A stretch of 64,000 nt of DNA from assembly GCF_003119195.2 (NCBI RefSeq), contig NZ_CP022253.1, positions 2,365,001 to 2,429,000 on the forward strand, in the 5' to 3' direction. Positions within the stretch are counted from its first letter, which is position 1, and every line of letters begins with the position of its first letter. Positions 32,873-41,748 of this stretch are shown piece by piece. The position numbers and the translations under genes are program-made. A model generated the notes under the pieces. That model did no database searches and had not been told where the DNA came from. It was given only the letters and a program-made list of their open reading frames with translations. The stretch is from Azospirillum baldaniorum. GTDB lineage: Bacteria > Pseudomonadota > Alphaproteobacteria > Azospirillales > Azospirillaceae.

Positions 32873-33535
32873 ATGCCTGAAGTGATGATCAACGGTCCGG
32901 CCGGACGGCTGGAAGGGCGCTACACACACGGCACGATCCCCAACGCGCCGATGGCCTTGCTGCTGCATCCGCACCCGCATCACAACGGGACCATGAACAA
33001 CAAGGTGGTCTTCACCCTGTTCCAGTCCTTCACGAAGCGCGGCTACTCGGCCCTGCGCTTCAATTTCCGCGGGGTCGGCCGCAGCCAGGGCACCTACGAC
33101 AAGGGCGAGGGCGAGCTGGCCGATGCGGCGGCGGCGCTGGACTGGCTGCAGACCCACAACCCCAACGCCCCGGTCTGCTGGATCGCCGGGGTCTCCTTCG
33201 GGGCGTGGATCGGCATGCAGCTTCTGATGCGCCGCCCGGAGATCGACGGCTTCGTGTCCGTCTCCCCGCCGGCCAACCTGTTCGACTTCTCCTTCCTGGC
33301 GCCCTGCCCCTCCTCCGGCCTGATCATCCACGGCGACAAGGACGAGCTGGTTCCGGGGGCGGCGGTGAACAAGCTGGTGACCAAGCTGTCGCACCAGAAG
33401 GACATCCGCATCGACCACCGCGTCGTGCCCGGCGCCAACCATTTCTTCGCCAACCGCAGCGACGATCTGGCGGTGCAGGTGGACGACTATCTGGACCGTG
33501 CGATGGGCAACCCGGTCGCCGCCGTGGCGGAGTGA
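32873..33535 (+). CDS. Alpha/beta hydrolase of the dienelactone-hydrolase-like type
   Basis: The 220-residue protein has LLLHPHPHHNGTMNNKVV (oxyanion loop), FNFRGVGRSQG and the nucleophile elbow GVSFGAWIG with Ser108. The acid residue follows IIHGDKDELVP and the His lies in GANHFFANR. This family, widespread in proteobacteria, is often annotated as an uncharacterised hydrolase or putative acetyl esterase. It is cytoplasmic, with no signal peptide. A small lipoprotein gene follows 5 bp later, so the two may be cotranscribed. Confidence 0.88.
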   Translation: MPEVMINGPAGRLEGRYTHGTIPNAPMALLLHPHPHHNGTMNNKVVFTLFQSFTKRGYSALRFNFRGVGRSQGTYDKGEGELADAAAALDWLQTHNPNAPVCWIAGVSFGAWIGMQLLMRRPEIDGFVSVSPPANLFDFSFLAPCPSSGLIIHGDKDELVPGAAVNKLVTKLSHQKDIRIDHRVVPGANHFFANRSDDLAVQVDDYLDRAMGNPVAAVAE

Positions 33536-33540
33536 GCGCG

Positions 33541-33684
33541 ATGAAGCTCCGTCGTTTTGCCTTCGTCGCCGGCCTCGCGGCGCTCCTGCTGTCCGGCTGC
33601 AGCAACGCCCAGATCGCCAGCACCTTCGGCAACTGGTGCAAGCACGCCGACAACTGCACCGACAACAGCCGGACGCGCCCGTAA
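33541..33684 (+). CDS. Small putative lipoprotein
   Basis: The 47-residue product has a short basic start, a hydrophobic core and a lipobox LLSGC (Cys20), so the mature lipopeptide would be only 28 residues. Two further cysteines (WCKHADNC) could form a disulfide. It has no family I recognise. It directly follows the hydrolase gene. Confidence 0.65.
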   Translation: MKLRRFAFVAGLAALLLSGCSNAQIASTFGNWCKHADNCTDNSRTRP

Positions 33685-33693
33685 CCTCCGGCG

Positions 33694-34770
33694 TCACACC
33701 GGGTGGAAGCGCCCGCCGGTCATCGGCCGGGGCACGCCGGTCGTGGCCGGCAGGCTGAGCGGCAGGCTCTTGCGGCTGCGCACCGCCAGATAGGCGAAGG
33801 CTTCGGCCTCCAGCGCGTCGCCGTTCCAGCCCACCGCCTCCACCGGATCGACCGGCACTCCCAGCCGGTCCGCCAGCATCCCCATCAGCGTCGCGTTGTG
33901 CCGCCCGCCGCCGCAGACCAGCCAGCGCAGCGGCGCGCCCGGCAGGTGCGGGACGATGCGCGCGACCGACGCGGCGGTGAAGGCGGTCAGCGTCGCCGCT
34001 CCGTCCGCCACGGACAGCCCGCGGACGGGCGCCGGGTCGAAGGCGTCGCGGTCCAGCGACTTCGGCGCCGGAAGGTCGAAGTAGGGATGGGCGATCAGCG
34101 CCGCCAGAGCGTTCCCGTCCACCACGCCCGCCGCCGCCAGCGCACCGCCGGAATCGTAGCGGGCACCCTGGCCGGACAACACCCAGTCATCCACCAGCGC
34201 GTTGCCCGGCCCGGTGTCGCAGGCGATCACGTCGTCCGCGCCCTCGCCAATCCAGGTGACGTTGGCGACGCCGCCGATGTTCAGCACGGCCAGCGGGCGC
34301 GGCAGGGCGTCGGCCAGCGCGCGGTGGAACAGCGGCACCAGCGGGGCGCCCTGCCCGCCCGCCGCCACGTCCGCCGTGCGGAAGTCGTCGACCACGGCGA
34401 TGCCGGTCGCCCGCGCCAGCCGCGCGCCGTCGCCGATCTGCCAGGTGCGGCGCTGCGCCGGGTCGTGAAAGATCGTGTGGCCGTGGAAGCCGATCAGGTC
34501 CACCGCGGCCGCCTCCATCCCGGCCTCCGCCAGCAGGCGGCGCACCGCGTCGGCGTGGGCGTCGGTCAGGGCCTGCTCCACCGCGTCCACCGGCCCTTTG
34601 CCGCCGAGGCAGGAGCGCAGGTCGGCGCGGAAGCCGTCCTCGTAGGGGATGGTGACGAAGGCCAGCGGCTCCACCCGGCTTTCGCCGTCGGTGCGGACCA
34701 GGGCCGCGTCGATGCCGTCCATGGAGGTGCCGCTCATCAGCCCGACGACCGTCTGCATGTCCTGCCTCAT
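33694..34770 (-). CDS. anmK: Anhydro-N-acetylmuramic acid kinase
   Basis: The ATG at 34770 gives 358 residues. The ATP-binding start [17 protein letters not shown], the [11 protein letters not shown] segment, [24 protein letters not shown] and [11 protein letters not shown] are all characteristic of AnmK. The enzyme hydrolyses and phosphorylates 1,6-anhydroMurNAc to MurNAc-6-phosphate in cell-wall recycling. A TTG 15 bp further upstream is a less likely start. The gene is divergent from tyrS. Confidence 0.95.
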   Translation of the reverse strand: MRQDMQTVVGLMSGTSMDGIDAALVRTDGESRVEPLAFVTIPYEDGFRADLRSCLGGKGPVDAVEQALTDAHADAVRRLLAEAGMEAAAVDLIGFHGHTIFHDPAQRRTWQIGDGARLARATGIAVVDDFRTADVAAGGQGAPLVPLFHRALADALPRPLAVLNIGGVANVTWIGEGADDVIACDTGPGNALVDDWVLSGQGARYDSGGALAAAGVVDGNALAALIAHPYFDLPAPKSLDRDAFDPAPVRGLSVADGAATLTAFTAASVARIVPHLPGAPLRWLVCGGGRHNATLMGMLADRLGVPVDPVEAVGWNGDALEAEAFAYLAVRSRKSLPLSLPATTGVPRPMTGGRFHPV

Positions 34771-34879
34771 TCCATCGGACCTCAATCCCCTATCGACTCA
34801 GCCCCGAGAATTGTGGGGCCGCGCGTTCCATGCTAACAGACGCGACCCTGGACCCTACCACGACAGCCGGATCGCGGCC

Positions 34880-36133
34880 ATGACGACGCTGACATCGGAT
34901 TTCCTCCGCACGCTGCAGGAACGCGGCTTCATCCACCAGTGCACCGACCTCGCCGGGCTCGACGAGCGCGCGGCGAAGGGGCCGATCATCGCCTACATCG
35001 GTTTCGACTGCACGGCGGACAGCCTGCATGTGGGCAGCCTGCTGCCGATCATGATGCTGCGCTGGCTGCAGAAGACCGGCCACAAGCCGATCGTCCTGAT
35101 GGGCGGCGGCACGACCAAGATCGGCGACCCGTCGGGCAAGGACGAGGCGCGCCAGCTCCTCACCGACGAGATCATCAACGCCAACATGGCGGGCATCAAG
35201 CGCATCTTCGGGCGCTACCTGTCCTTTGGCGACGGGCCGACCGACGCGGTGATGGTCAACAACGCCGACTGGCTGGACGAGCTGAAGTACATCCCGCTGC
35301 TGCGCGACATCGGGCGGCACTTCACGATCAACCGCATGATGACCTTCGAATCGGTCAAGCTGCGGCTGGATCGCGAGCAGCCGCTGACCTTCCTGGAATT
35401 CAACTACATGATTCTCCAGGCCTACGACTTCGTGGAGCTGTTCCGTCGCGAGAAATGCATGCTCCAGATGGGCGGGTCGGACCAGTGGGGCAACATCATC
35501 AACGGCGTCGAGCTGGGCCGCCGCACCGACGGGGCGGAGCTGTTCGGCCTGACCACCCCGCTGCTGACCACGTCGTCGGGCGCCAAGATGGGCAAGACCG
35601 CCGCGGGCGCGGTGTGGCTGACCGCCGACAAGCTCAGCGCCTATGATTTCTGGCAGTATTGGCGCAACACCGAGGACGCCGACGTCGGCCGCTTCCTGCG
35701 CCTCTACACCGAGCTGCCGCTGGACGAGGTGGCGCGGCTGGAGTCCCTGGAGGGCGCTGGCATCAACGAGGCCAAGAAGATCCTCGCCCACGAGGTGACC
35801 AAGCTCGCCCATGGCGAGGCGGCCGCCCTGGAGGCCGCCGAGACCGCCCGCCGCACCTTCGAGCAGGGCGCCGCCGCCGAAGGCCTGCCCAGCATCGACG
35901 TGCCGCGCGCCGAGCTTGAGGCCGGCGTCGCGCTGGTGGACCTGCTGGTCTCCGCCGGGCTGGCCGCGTCGAAGGGCGAGGCGCGCCGCCTCATCAAGGG
36001 CGCCGGCGCCAAGTTGAACGACGCCGCCATCCCCGACGAGGCCGCCAAGGCCACCGCCGCCGACCTGAACGCCGACGGCGTCATCAAGCTAAGCGCCGGC
36101 AAGAAGCGTCACGCGCTGGTCAAGGCGGTGTGA
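34880..36133 (+). CDS. tyrS: Tyrosyl-tRNA synthetase
   Basis: The 417-residue protein has the class I signature HVGS at residues 50-53, the Tyr-binding region [24 protein letters not shown] (positions about 180-203), a KMSKS-equivalent KMGKT at 236-240 and a C-terminal S4 RNA-binding domain ([13 protein letters not shown]). It charges tRNA-Tyr. It is divergent from anmK, an association seen in many alphaproteobacteria. Confidence 0.97.
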   Translation: MTTLTSDFLRTLQERGFIHQCTDLAGLDERAAKGPIIAYIGFDCTADSLHVGSLLPIMMLRWLQKTGHKPIVLMGGGTTKIGDPSGKDEARQLLTDEIINANMAGIKRIFGRYLSFGDGPTDAVMVNNADWLDELKYIPLLRDIGRHFTINRMMTFESVKLRLDREQPLTFLEFNYMILQAYDFVELFRREKCMLQMGGSDQWGNIINGVELGRRTDGAELFGLTTPLLTTSSGAKMGKTAAGAVWLTADKLSAYDFWQYWRNTEDADVGRFLRLYTELPLDEVARLESLEGAGINEAKKILAHEVTKLAHGEAAALEAAETARRTFEQGAAAEGLPSIDVPRAELEAGVALVDLLVSAGLAASKGEARRLIKGAGAKLNDAAIPDEAAKATAADLNADGVIKLSAGKKRHALVKAV

Positions 36134-36145
36134 AGCCCTGCCGAC

Positions 36146-36191
36146 GCCACGTGACGCTTCCTCTCCTCCTGGAGCGGGAGCGTCACGTGGC
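36146..36191 (+). terminator. Hairpin after tyrS
   Basis: A 16-bp stem with one mismatch (GCCACGTGACGCTTCC / GGGAGCGTCACGTGGC) starts 12 bp after the tyrS stop codon. There is no T-tract, so termination may need help or the hairpin may only stabilise the 3' end. Confidence 0.6.
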
Positions 36192-36288
36192 GGATGCCGC
36201 CGCTGGAATCATGGATGCCTCTTTCGCATCCACATCCAGGATGGAGGACCGGCATTCATCTCGCTCCAAAAAAGAACCCTGCATATCA

Positions 36289-36326
36289 TTGACAACTCCA
36301 AATTGTTGATGTTCTATTTTTAGAAC
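36289..36326 (+). promoter_or_regulatory. Promoter candidate and palindrome before the Calx-beta gene
   Basis: TTGACA at 36289-36294 is followed after 17 bp by TTCTAT, a plausible sigma-70 pair. The palindrome GTTCTA-TTTT-TAGAAC at 36311-36326 overlaps the -10 region and could be an operator. The ATG is 18 bp further on. Confidence 0.45.
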
Positions 36327-36343
36327 TTCGAATTGGGGGCGTT

Positions 36344-37945
36344 ATGGCGATTTGGGTCAGTTATACACAAAGTGGCTACGAGGGAGGTGGGCAGTCGCTG
36401 GCCACCAATACCCGCCTCATCCTCAGCCGCGACGGAAACACATCCTCCCCTGCCTCCGTAAAATGGAGGATCGAGGGCACTGGCCTCAATCCGGCTGATG
36501 CCGAGGATTTTGGCGGAACATTTCCAAGCGGCACACTTGAGTTCGCCCCATTTCAAAGCGCGACTCTCGACATCCCAATTCGTGACGACGACATCATTGA
36601 ACCGAATGAAGAATTTACCATTATATTTTACGATCCGATTGGCGACACGCTGGCAGATTATTTGACAAATGGCGCCATCAAGATGACGATTGCCAATGAT
36701 GATGCATTGGCGTCAATAAAATCTTACAATGGAGATTCTCCGGAAGGCGATAGTGGTAAAAAATTTATTTACTTTTACATAGAGCTATCAACCAGCACAG
36801 GAAAACCCGTTTCGGTTGACTGGGCGCTAACCGGGACCGGCGCGAACCCGGTGGACGCCGCCGACTTTGGCGGCACGCTGCCGTCCGGCACCGTCACCCT
36901 CGTGGGCTGGGAGACGTCGCGGATGTTCATGGTGGAGGTTTCCGGCGACACCACGGTGGAGCCGGACGAAACCTACACGATCACCCTGTCCAACCCGAAC
37001 GGCGTCGCTCTCGGCACCACCACGGCAACCGGGACCATCCGCAACGACGACACCACGCTCTCCATCGCCGCGCTGGATGCGACGAAGGCGGAAGGCAGCA
37101 GCGGCTCGACCGCCTACACCTTCGAGGTCACCCGCGCCGGAAACATCGAGGGCAATTCGACCGCCAGCTATGCGGTGACCGGGACCGGGGCGAATCCGGC
37201 GGATGCCGCCGACTTCGGCGGCACGCTGCCATCCGATACGGTCAGTTTCGCACCCGGCGAAACCCGCAAGGTCATCACCATCAACGTTTCCGGCGATTCC
37301 ACCCGCGAGGGCAACGAGACCTTCGCGGTTACGCTGACGAACCTGCGATACGCGCCCATCGCGACCGCGACCGCCACCGGCACGATCGTCAACGACGACA
37401 TAGAGCCGACACGCCGCCTCGCCATCACCTCCGGCGGAACAAGCCGCGAAGTCGAGATGCAGGCCTACTCCGGACCGGTGTCCTGGCTTCAGAACATGCA
37501 CATCGGGGCCGACGTCAGCGAGGCCATGCACGGCACCGATCTCGCCGATTTCATCAACACCCTGGGCGGTGACGACGCGATCGACGGCGGCAAGGGCGAC
37601 GATGTGCTGGACGGGGGGCTCGGCTCCAACTTCCTGACCGGCGGTTCGGGCATGGACACCTTCTTCGTGGACGGGCGTGGCAACGGCGTCACCTGGTCCA
37701 CGGTGACGGACCTTGAAAAAGGGGAATGGGTCACCTGCTGGGGCTGGAAGGAGGGGACGTCCAAGCTGACCTGGGCTGAGATGGCCGGTGCGGATGGATA
37801 CAAGGGGGCTACGGCACACATCGACCTGGATGCCAATGGCAGCATCGATATGAGCATGACCATCTCCTCCAAATACTCGGCCGCGGTCCTCGCCATGCCC
37901 GGGCAGGTCGGTGACGCAAGCTATCTTGCCTTCACCCTCGCCTGA
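36344..37945 (+). CDS. Calx-beta and RTX repeat protein, probable type I secretion substrate
   Basis: The 533-residue protein has no signal peptide. It contains three Calx-beta repeats of about 110 residues, each with the pattern GTGxNPxDAxDFGGTxPSGT and a closing NDD motif. A short RTX block follows (GGDDAIDGGKGDDVLDGG, residues about 408-430), then a C-terminal domain ending in hydrophobic residues, as in type I substrates. Calx-beta and RTX repeats bind calcium outside the cell. The first 480 bp are clearly AT-richer than the rest. It may use the exporter at 7498-10589 or another system. Confidence 0.85.
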   Translation: MAIWVSYTQSGYEGGGQSLATNTRLILSRDGNTSSPASVKWRIEGTGLNPADAEDFGGTFPSGTLEFAPFQSATLDIPIRDDDIIEPNEEFTIIFYDPIGDTLADYLTNGAIKMTIANDDALASIKSYNGDSPEGDSGKKFIYFYIELSTSTGKPVSVDWALTGTGANPVDAADFGGTLPSGTVTLVGWETSRMFMVEVSGDTTVEPDETYTITLSNPNGVALGTTTATGTIRNDDTTLSIAALDATKAEGSSGSTAYTFEVTRAGNIEGNSTASYAVTGTGANPADAADFGGTLPSDTVSFAPGETRKVITINVSGDSTREGNETFAVTLTNLRYAPIATATATGTIVNDDIEPTRRLAITSGGTSREVEMQAYSGPVSWLQNMHIGADVSEAMHGTDLADFINTLGGDDAIDGGKGDDVLDGGLGSNFLTGGSGMDTFFVDGRGNGVTWSTVTDLEKGEWVTCWGWKEGTSKLTWAEMAGADGYKGATAHIDLDANGSIDMSMTISSKYSAAVLAMPGQVGDASYLAFTLA

Positions 37946-38013
37946 TCCATTTCCCAAAGCCCTCGGCCGGCCAAGGCCGGCTGAGGGGATGGTGTCGCCC
38001 TCGACCCTGCCTC

Positions 38014-41000
38014 CTATTTTTCGAAAGTCCCCGGCGACGGCGCTTCCTTGCCGTCGCCCCCCTCGCCCAGGAAGAACAGGTTGCGCAGGAAGCCCGGTGC
38101 CAGCATGGCGAGCGGGTTCACCGTCACGTCCGGGTCGGCCAGCGGGCCGCGGACGTGCCAGGTGGCGCTGAAGATGCCCTGCCCCTCGCCGCCGCTCAGC
38201 GCGTTGCCCAACAGCGGAATCTGACCGATCAAGCGGTTCAGTCCGTAGATGGGCACGATGGTGCCGCGCAGGTTGGCGGTGTCGGTCTCGATGTCGATTT
38301 CCCCTCCCAAGGTGAGGCCGAGCGCGGAGCCTGAGGTGCGCAGATCCTTGATCGTCAGCAGGCGCCCGTCCTTGCGGTAGTCGCTGACCGCCCGCCCGAA
38401 CCGGATGCCCTTGCCACCGCCCATCAGCTCGGCGAAGCCGGAGGGGGAGATGGAGTTCAGGATACGGGCCAGGACCGGCGGGTCGACGAGAGCGTAGTCG
38501 GTCAGCTCCATCCGGCCTTCGATGGCAGCGTCAGCCCGCGGCTCGACCGTTCGGCCGGTGATGGCCAGCGCGCCGCCCTGCACCCGGTCGTTGATGTCGA
38601 GCGCGCGGAAGGTCGCGCCGGCGTCGCTGGCCGAGATGACCACGTCATAGAATCCTTGGGCGCCCGGGAGATAGCGCAGGGACACCGCACCGTCGCGCCC
38701 CGCCCGCGCCGTCACGTCGAGCCCCGTCCAGGACAGGCGGTCGCGCTTGATCCGCCCAGCCACGTCGGCCAGATGGCGGCCATCCCCGAAGACGACGCGG
38801 TTCAGCTTCAGGTCGAAATCGAGCGGCAGCGGCTTCTCGTCGGCCGGTCCCTGCTTCTTGCCGCCGGGCGGGTCGGCCTTGCCGGCCAGGACGCGGGCGT
38901 CCAGGCTCTGGCCCGTGATGGTCCCGGAATAGCCGCTCTTGCCGCCGTCATGCACCGTCACGTCGGCCTTCAGGTCGGTCTGGCCGACGGACATCTGGCT
39001 GACCACCACCTTGGTGACGGCCATGGTCTGCGGCGCGAGGTCGACGACCGCCTGGGCGCGCAGCCCCCCGGCATCGACCGACAGGCCGGTGATGCGGGTC
39101 ACGCGGTCCTTCTGGAACTCCAGCGCCAGCTTGCCGGTGCCGGGAACACCGGGCTTCTTCTCCCAGCCCAGCTCGTCGATGCGCAGGTGGGTCTTTTCCA
39201 GGTTCAGCCCGGCGGTCAGGCCGAAGCGGCGGCGCTGGTCCACGGTGAACAGCACGTCCGCCCCCAGCGGCCCCGCGACATGCTCGCCGAGATCAATGCC
39301 GTGGCTGCGCAGGTCCTGGGCGTCCACGTCGCCCTTCACGGCGATGCGGGTGCGCGGCCCCTTGGCGGTGGAGGTGAACTGCTCCTTCCAGTCGATGGTG
39401 ACGGGGATGCCGTCCAGTTTGGTGTTGCCCTTCACCGTCATGGCGTTCATGTCGAGCGCCAGCGTCAGGTCGCCCTCGGTCGCGGTCAGCCCGGCGGCCA
39501 CCTTCTCCACCCCGACGCCGCGCAGCTTCGCCGCGACGTCCAGGTTCAGCTGCTCCACCTTCAGGTCGACCAGCAGCGGGAACTGGAAGTGGAGCTGCGC
39601 GTCCGCCTGCCCCTGGGTGCGCTTGGGGTCGAGGTCGAGGCGCCTGGGATAGCCCAGCGGCGGGCTGTCCAGAACGGTCAGGATGGTGCGCACCGGCCCG
39701 CGGACCGGGACGCGGATGTCCATGGTCTCTTTGCCGGTGTCCAGACCGCCGATGACGATCGTGCCCTCGCCGAGCTGGACGTCGTCGATGCGGCCGCCCT
39801 TGGTGTGGATGGTGAAGGTCTTGCCGTCGGTGGACACCTCCGCCGCCACGCCGGCGACCTTGGGCAGCGGGTGGAAGTAATCCACCGTCATGTCCTCGGC
39901 CTGGATGCCAGCCTGGAAATGCGTCACGTCGATCGCCGCGAGGTCGGACAGCGGCCCGCTGGCCCGGACCGTGGCCGTCGCCTCCGGCACGACGCCGCGC
40001 GAAAGGTTTTGGGTCACCCATTCCCGCGGGTTCTTCCCCACCCCGAGCGGCCACAGCCGGGGCAGTTCGTCCGCCGGCACCCGCTTGGCCGTCACGGCGG
40101 CCTCCACCGACAGGCGGGCGTCCGGCGTGCCGAACTGGGCGATGGTGGCCTTCGCGGTCCCCTCGATGGTCGGGCCGCCGAGATCGACCGCCAGCCGCTC
40201 CACCTCAAGCTGGCCGGAAGCGCGGTCCCCGGCCACCGTCAGGGCGGCGGAGGCGACGGGCAACGGCTCCGGGAACAGGTCCGGCCGGACGACGCGGCCA
40301 GCGCCGGCCCTCAGCTCCGCCCGGCCGCTGCGCGGCTGCCCGTCGGGGTCCAGATCCAGGCCGGCCGTGCCGGACAGGGGAAGCTGCGCCGCGGCGAGCG
40401 GCGCCAGCGCCGGGGCGAGCCCGGCCAGCGCAGCGGGCACCAGCCCGTCGAGCCGCGCGGCGACCGACACGCCCTTGTCGGGAACCTGCGTGCCGTCGAG
40501 GTCGAGCGAGGCCCGCGTGCCGCCCGCCGTCAGGTCGAGCCGCAGGCTGCCGTTGCGCTGTCCGCCCTGCTCCCGCAGGTTGCCCCGCCCGGCCATCGCC
40601 ATCCCGTCGAACGCGAGGTCCAGCCGCTCCAGCTCGGCCCGCCGGCCCGGCACGTCCAGGCCGCCGCGCAGCCGCACCCGGTCGACGCGGTAGGGGTCGG
40701 GCCGCAGCGCGGGCAGGCTGACCTCCCCGGCACCGCCCTGCAGATCGAAGCTGAAGCGCACCGGCTCGAATCGCGAGTCCAGGGTGGCGTCGATGCGCCC
40801 GCTTAGCGGCACGGTCACCGCGGAGAGCGGTTCCAGCAACGGACCGATCTTGGCCAGCGCCGCCGGTTGCAGACCGTCGAAGCGGGTGGACAGCGCGGTT
40901 TCCGCGTCGGCCATGCGATGGACGCCCGACGCCTCCACCGCCGCCGTTCGCCCGTCGAGGTCGAGCAGCAGCTGCGCCCCGCCGACGATCTCGGTCCCGT

Positions 41001-41646
41001 CGCGGGTCAGCACGATGTCGGCGCGGTTGGCATGCCAGGACAGGCCCAGCATGCGGTTCGTCACCGTCAGGTCGGCGCCGATGATGGTCAACCGCCGCAG
41101 CAGGCCCAGCGGGCGGGCGATGTCCGGGGGCTGCATCAGGGTGGAGACGATCTCCCCCGCGAAATCGGGGCCGCCGCCCGGCTCGTCCTTCTCCGGCTCG
41201 CCGGGAGACGGAAGCGAGCGCACGTCGAAATCCAGGCTGCCATCGGCCCGGCGCACCACTTGGAGGCGCGGCCGCACGAGGTCGAGCCGGGTCGGCGACA
41301 GCTTGCCCTGGAACAGCGCGCGCACGGAAAAGCCGACGCCCAGCTCCGGCACCGCTGCAAGCTCGTCTCCCTCGGCGTTGACCGCGTGCACGTCGATGGC
41401 CCGCAGGTCCAGCCGGGTCAGCCCGTCGCTCTCCTCCTCGTCCACCCAGGACAGGACGAGCTGGCCGACATCGACGCGGTAGCGGCCCTGCGGGTCGCTC
41501 AGCGCCCGCTCCACATAGGGGGTCAGCGGGTCGAGCGCGATCGGCCCCTGGGCCAGCCGCCAAGCGAACAGCCCACCCGCAACGCCGCCGACGACGACCG
41601 CGCCCGCGGTGGTCCAGGCGAGAAGCTTCGCGGTGCGCCGGATCAC
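38014..41646 (-). CDS. Large AsmA-like protein with DUF3971 (YhdP/TamB-like)
   Basis: The 1,210-residue protein has an N-terminal membrane anchor (residues about 8-29) and a long beta-strand-rich periplasmic body. Repeated AsmA-type segments are present, including DLGGPTIEGTAKATI, and the C-terminal LTLGGEIDIETDTANLRGTI with GRIP-like ends, plus a DUF3971 region in the middle. Proteins of this class form long hydrophobic grooves between inner and outer membranes and are implicated in phospholipid transport. The role here is inferred from family. It is divergent from glnE across about 100 bp. Confidence 0.85.
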   Translation of the reverse strand: MIRRTAKLLAWTTAGAVVVGGVAGGLFAWRLAQGPIALDPLTPYVERALSDPQGRYRVDVGQLVLSWVDEEESDGLTRLDLRAIDVHAVNAEGDELAAVPELGVGFSVRALFQGKLSPTRLDLVRPRLQVVRRADGSLDFDVRSLPSPGEPEKDEPGGGPDFAGEIVSTLMQPPDIARPLGLLRRLTIIGADLTVTNRMLGLSWHANRADIVLTRDGTEIVGGAQLLLDLDGRTAAVEASGVHRMADAETALSTRFDGLQPAALAKIGPLLEPLSAVTVPLSGRIDATLDSRFEPVRFSFDLQGGAGEVSLPALRPDPYRVDRVRLRGGLDVPGRRAELERLDLAFDGMAMAGRGNLREQGGQRNGSLRLDLTAGGTRASLDLDGTQVPDKGVSVAARLDGLVPAALAGLAPALAPLAAAQLPLSGTAGLDLDPDGQPRSGRAELRAGAGRVVRPDLFPEPLPVASAALTVAGDRASGQLEVERLAVDLGGPTIEGTAKATIAQFGTPDARLSVEAAVTAKRVPADELPRLWPLGVGKNPREWVTQNLSRGVVPEATATVRASGPLSDLAAIDVTHFQAGIQAEDMTVDYFHPLPKVAGVAAEVSTDGKTFTIHTKGGRIDDVQLGEGTIVIGGLDTGKETMDIRVPVRGPVRTILTVLDSPPLGYPRRLDLDPKRTQGQADAQLHFQFPLLVDLKVEQLNLDVAAKLRGVGVEKVAAGLTATEGDLTLALDMNAMTVKGNTKLDGIPVTIDWKEQFTSTAKGPRTRIAVKGDVDAQDLRSHGIDLGEHVAGPLGADVLFTVDQRRRFGLTAGLNLEKTHLRIDELGWEKKPGVPGTGKLALEFQKDRVTRITGLSVDAGGLRAQAVVDLAPQTMAVTKVVVSQMSVGQTDLKADVTVHDGGKSGYSGTITGQSLDARVLAGKADPPGGKKQGPADEKPLPLDFDLKLNRVVFGDGRHLADVAGRIKRDRLSWTGLDVTARAGRDGAVSLRYLPGAQGFYDVVISASDAGATFRALDINDRVQGGALAITGRTVEPRADAAIEGRMELTDYALVDPPVLARILNSISPSGFAELMGGGKGIRFGRAVSDYRKDGRLLTIKDLRTSGSALGLTLGGEIDIETDTANLRGTIVPIYGLNRLIGQIPLLGNALSGGEGQGIFSATWHVRGPLADPDVTVNPLAMLAPGFLRNLFFLGEGGDGKEAPSPGTFEK

Positions 41647-41748
41647 GGTCGGTGTCCCGGCGACGGTGCCCGCGCGTTGTCACAGTTGACCGGACCCTCG
41701 CGACCGCGCACCTTCCTGCTCAGTTCTTGTGCAGGGATAGCCGCGACC

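Noticed and set aside
38656..40806. Plus-strand open frame opposite the AsmA-like gene
   Set aside because: Low-complexity shadow composition; the minus-strand protein has the family features.
40867..41748. Upstream extension of the glnE frame
   Set aside because: The extra residues are translated antisense of the AsmA-like gene. GlnE similarity begins at the ATG at 41749.
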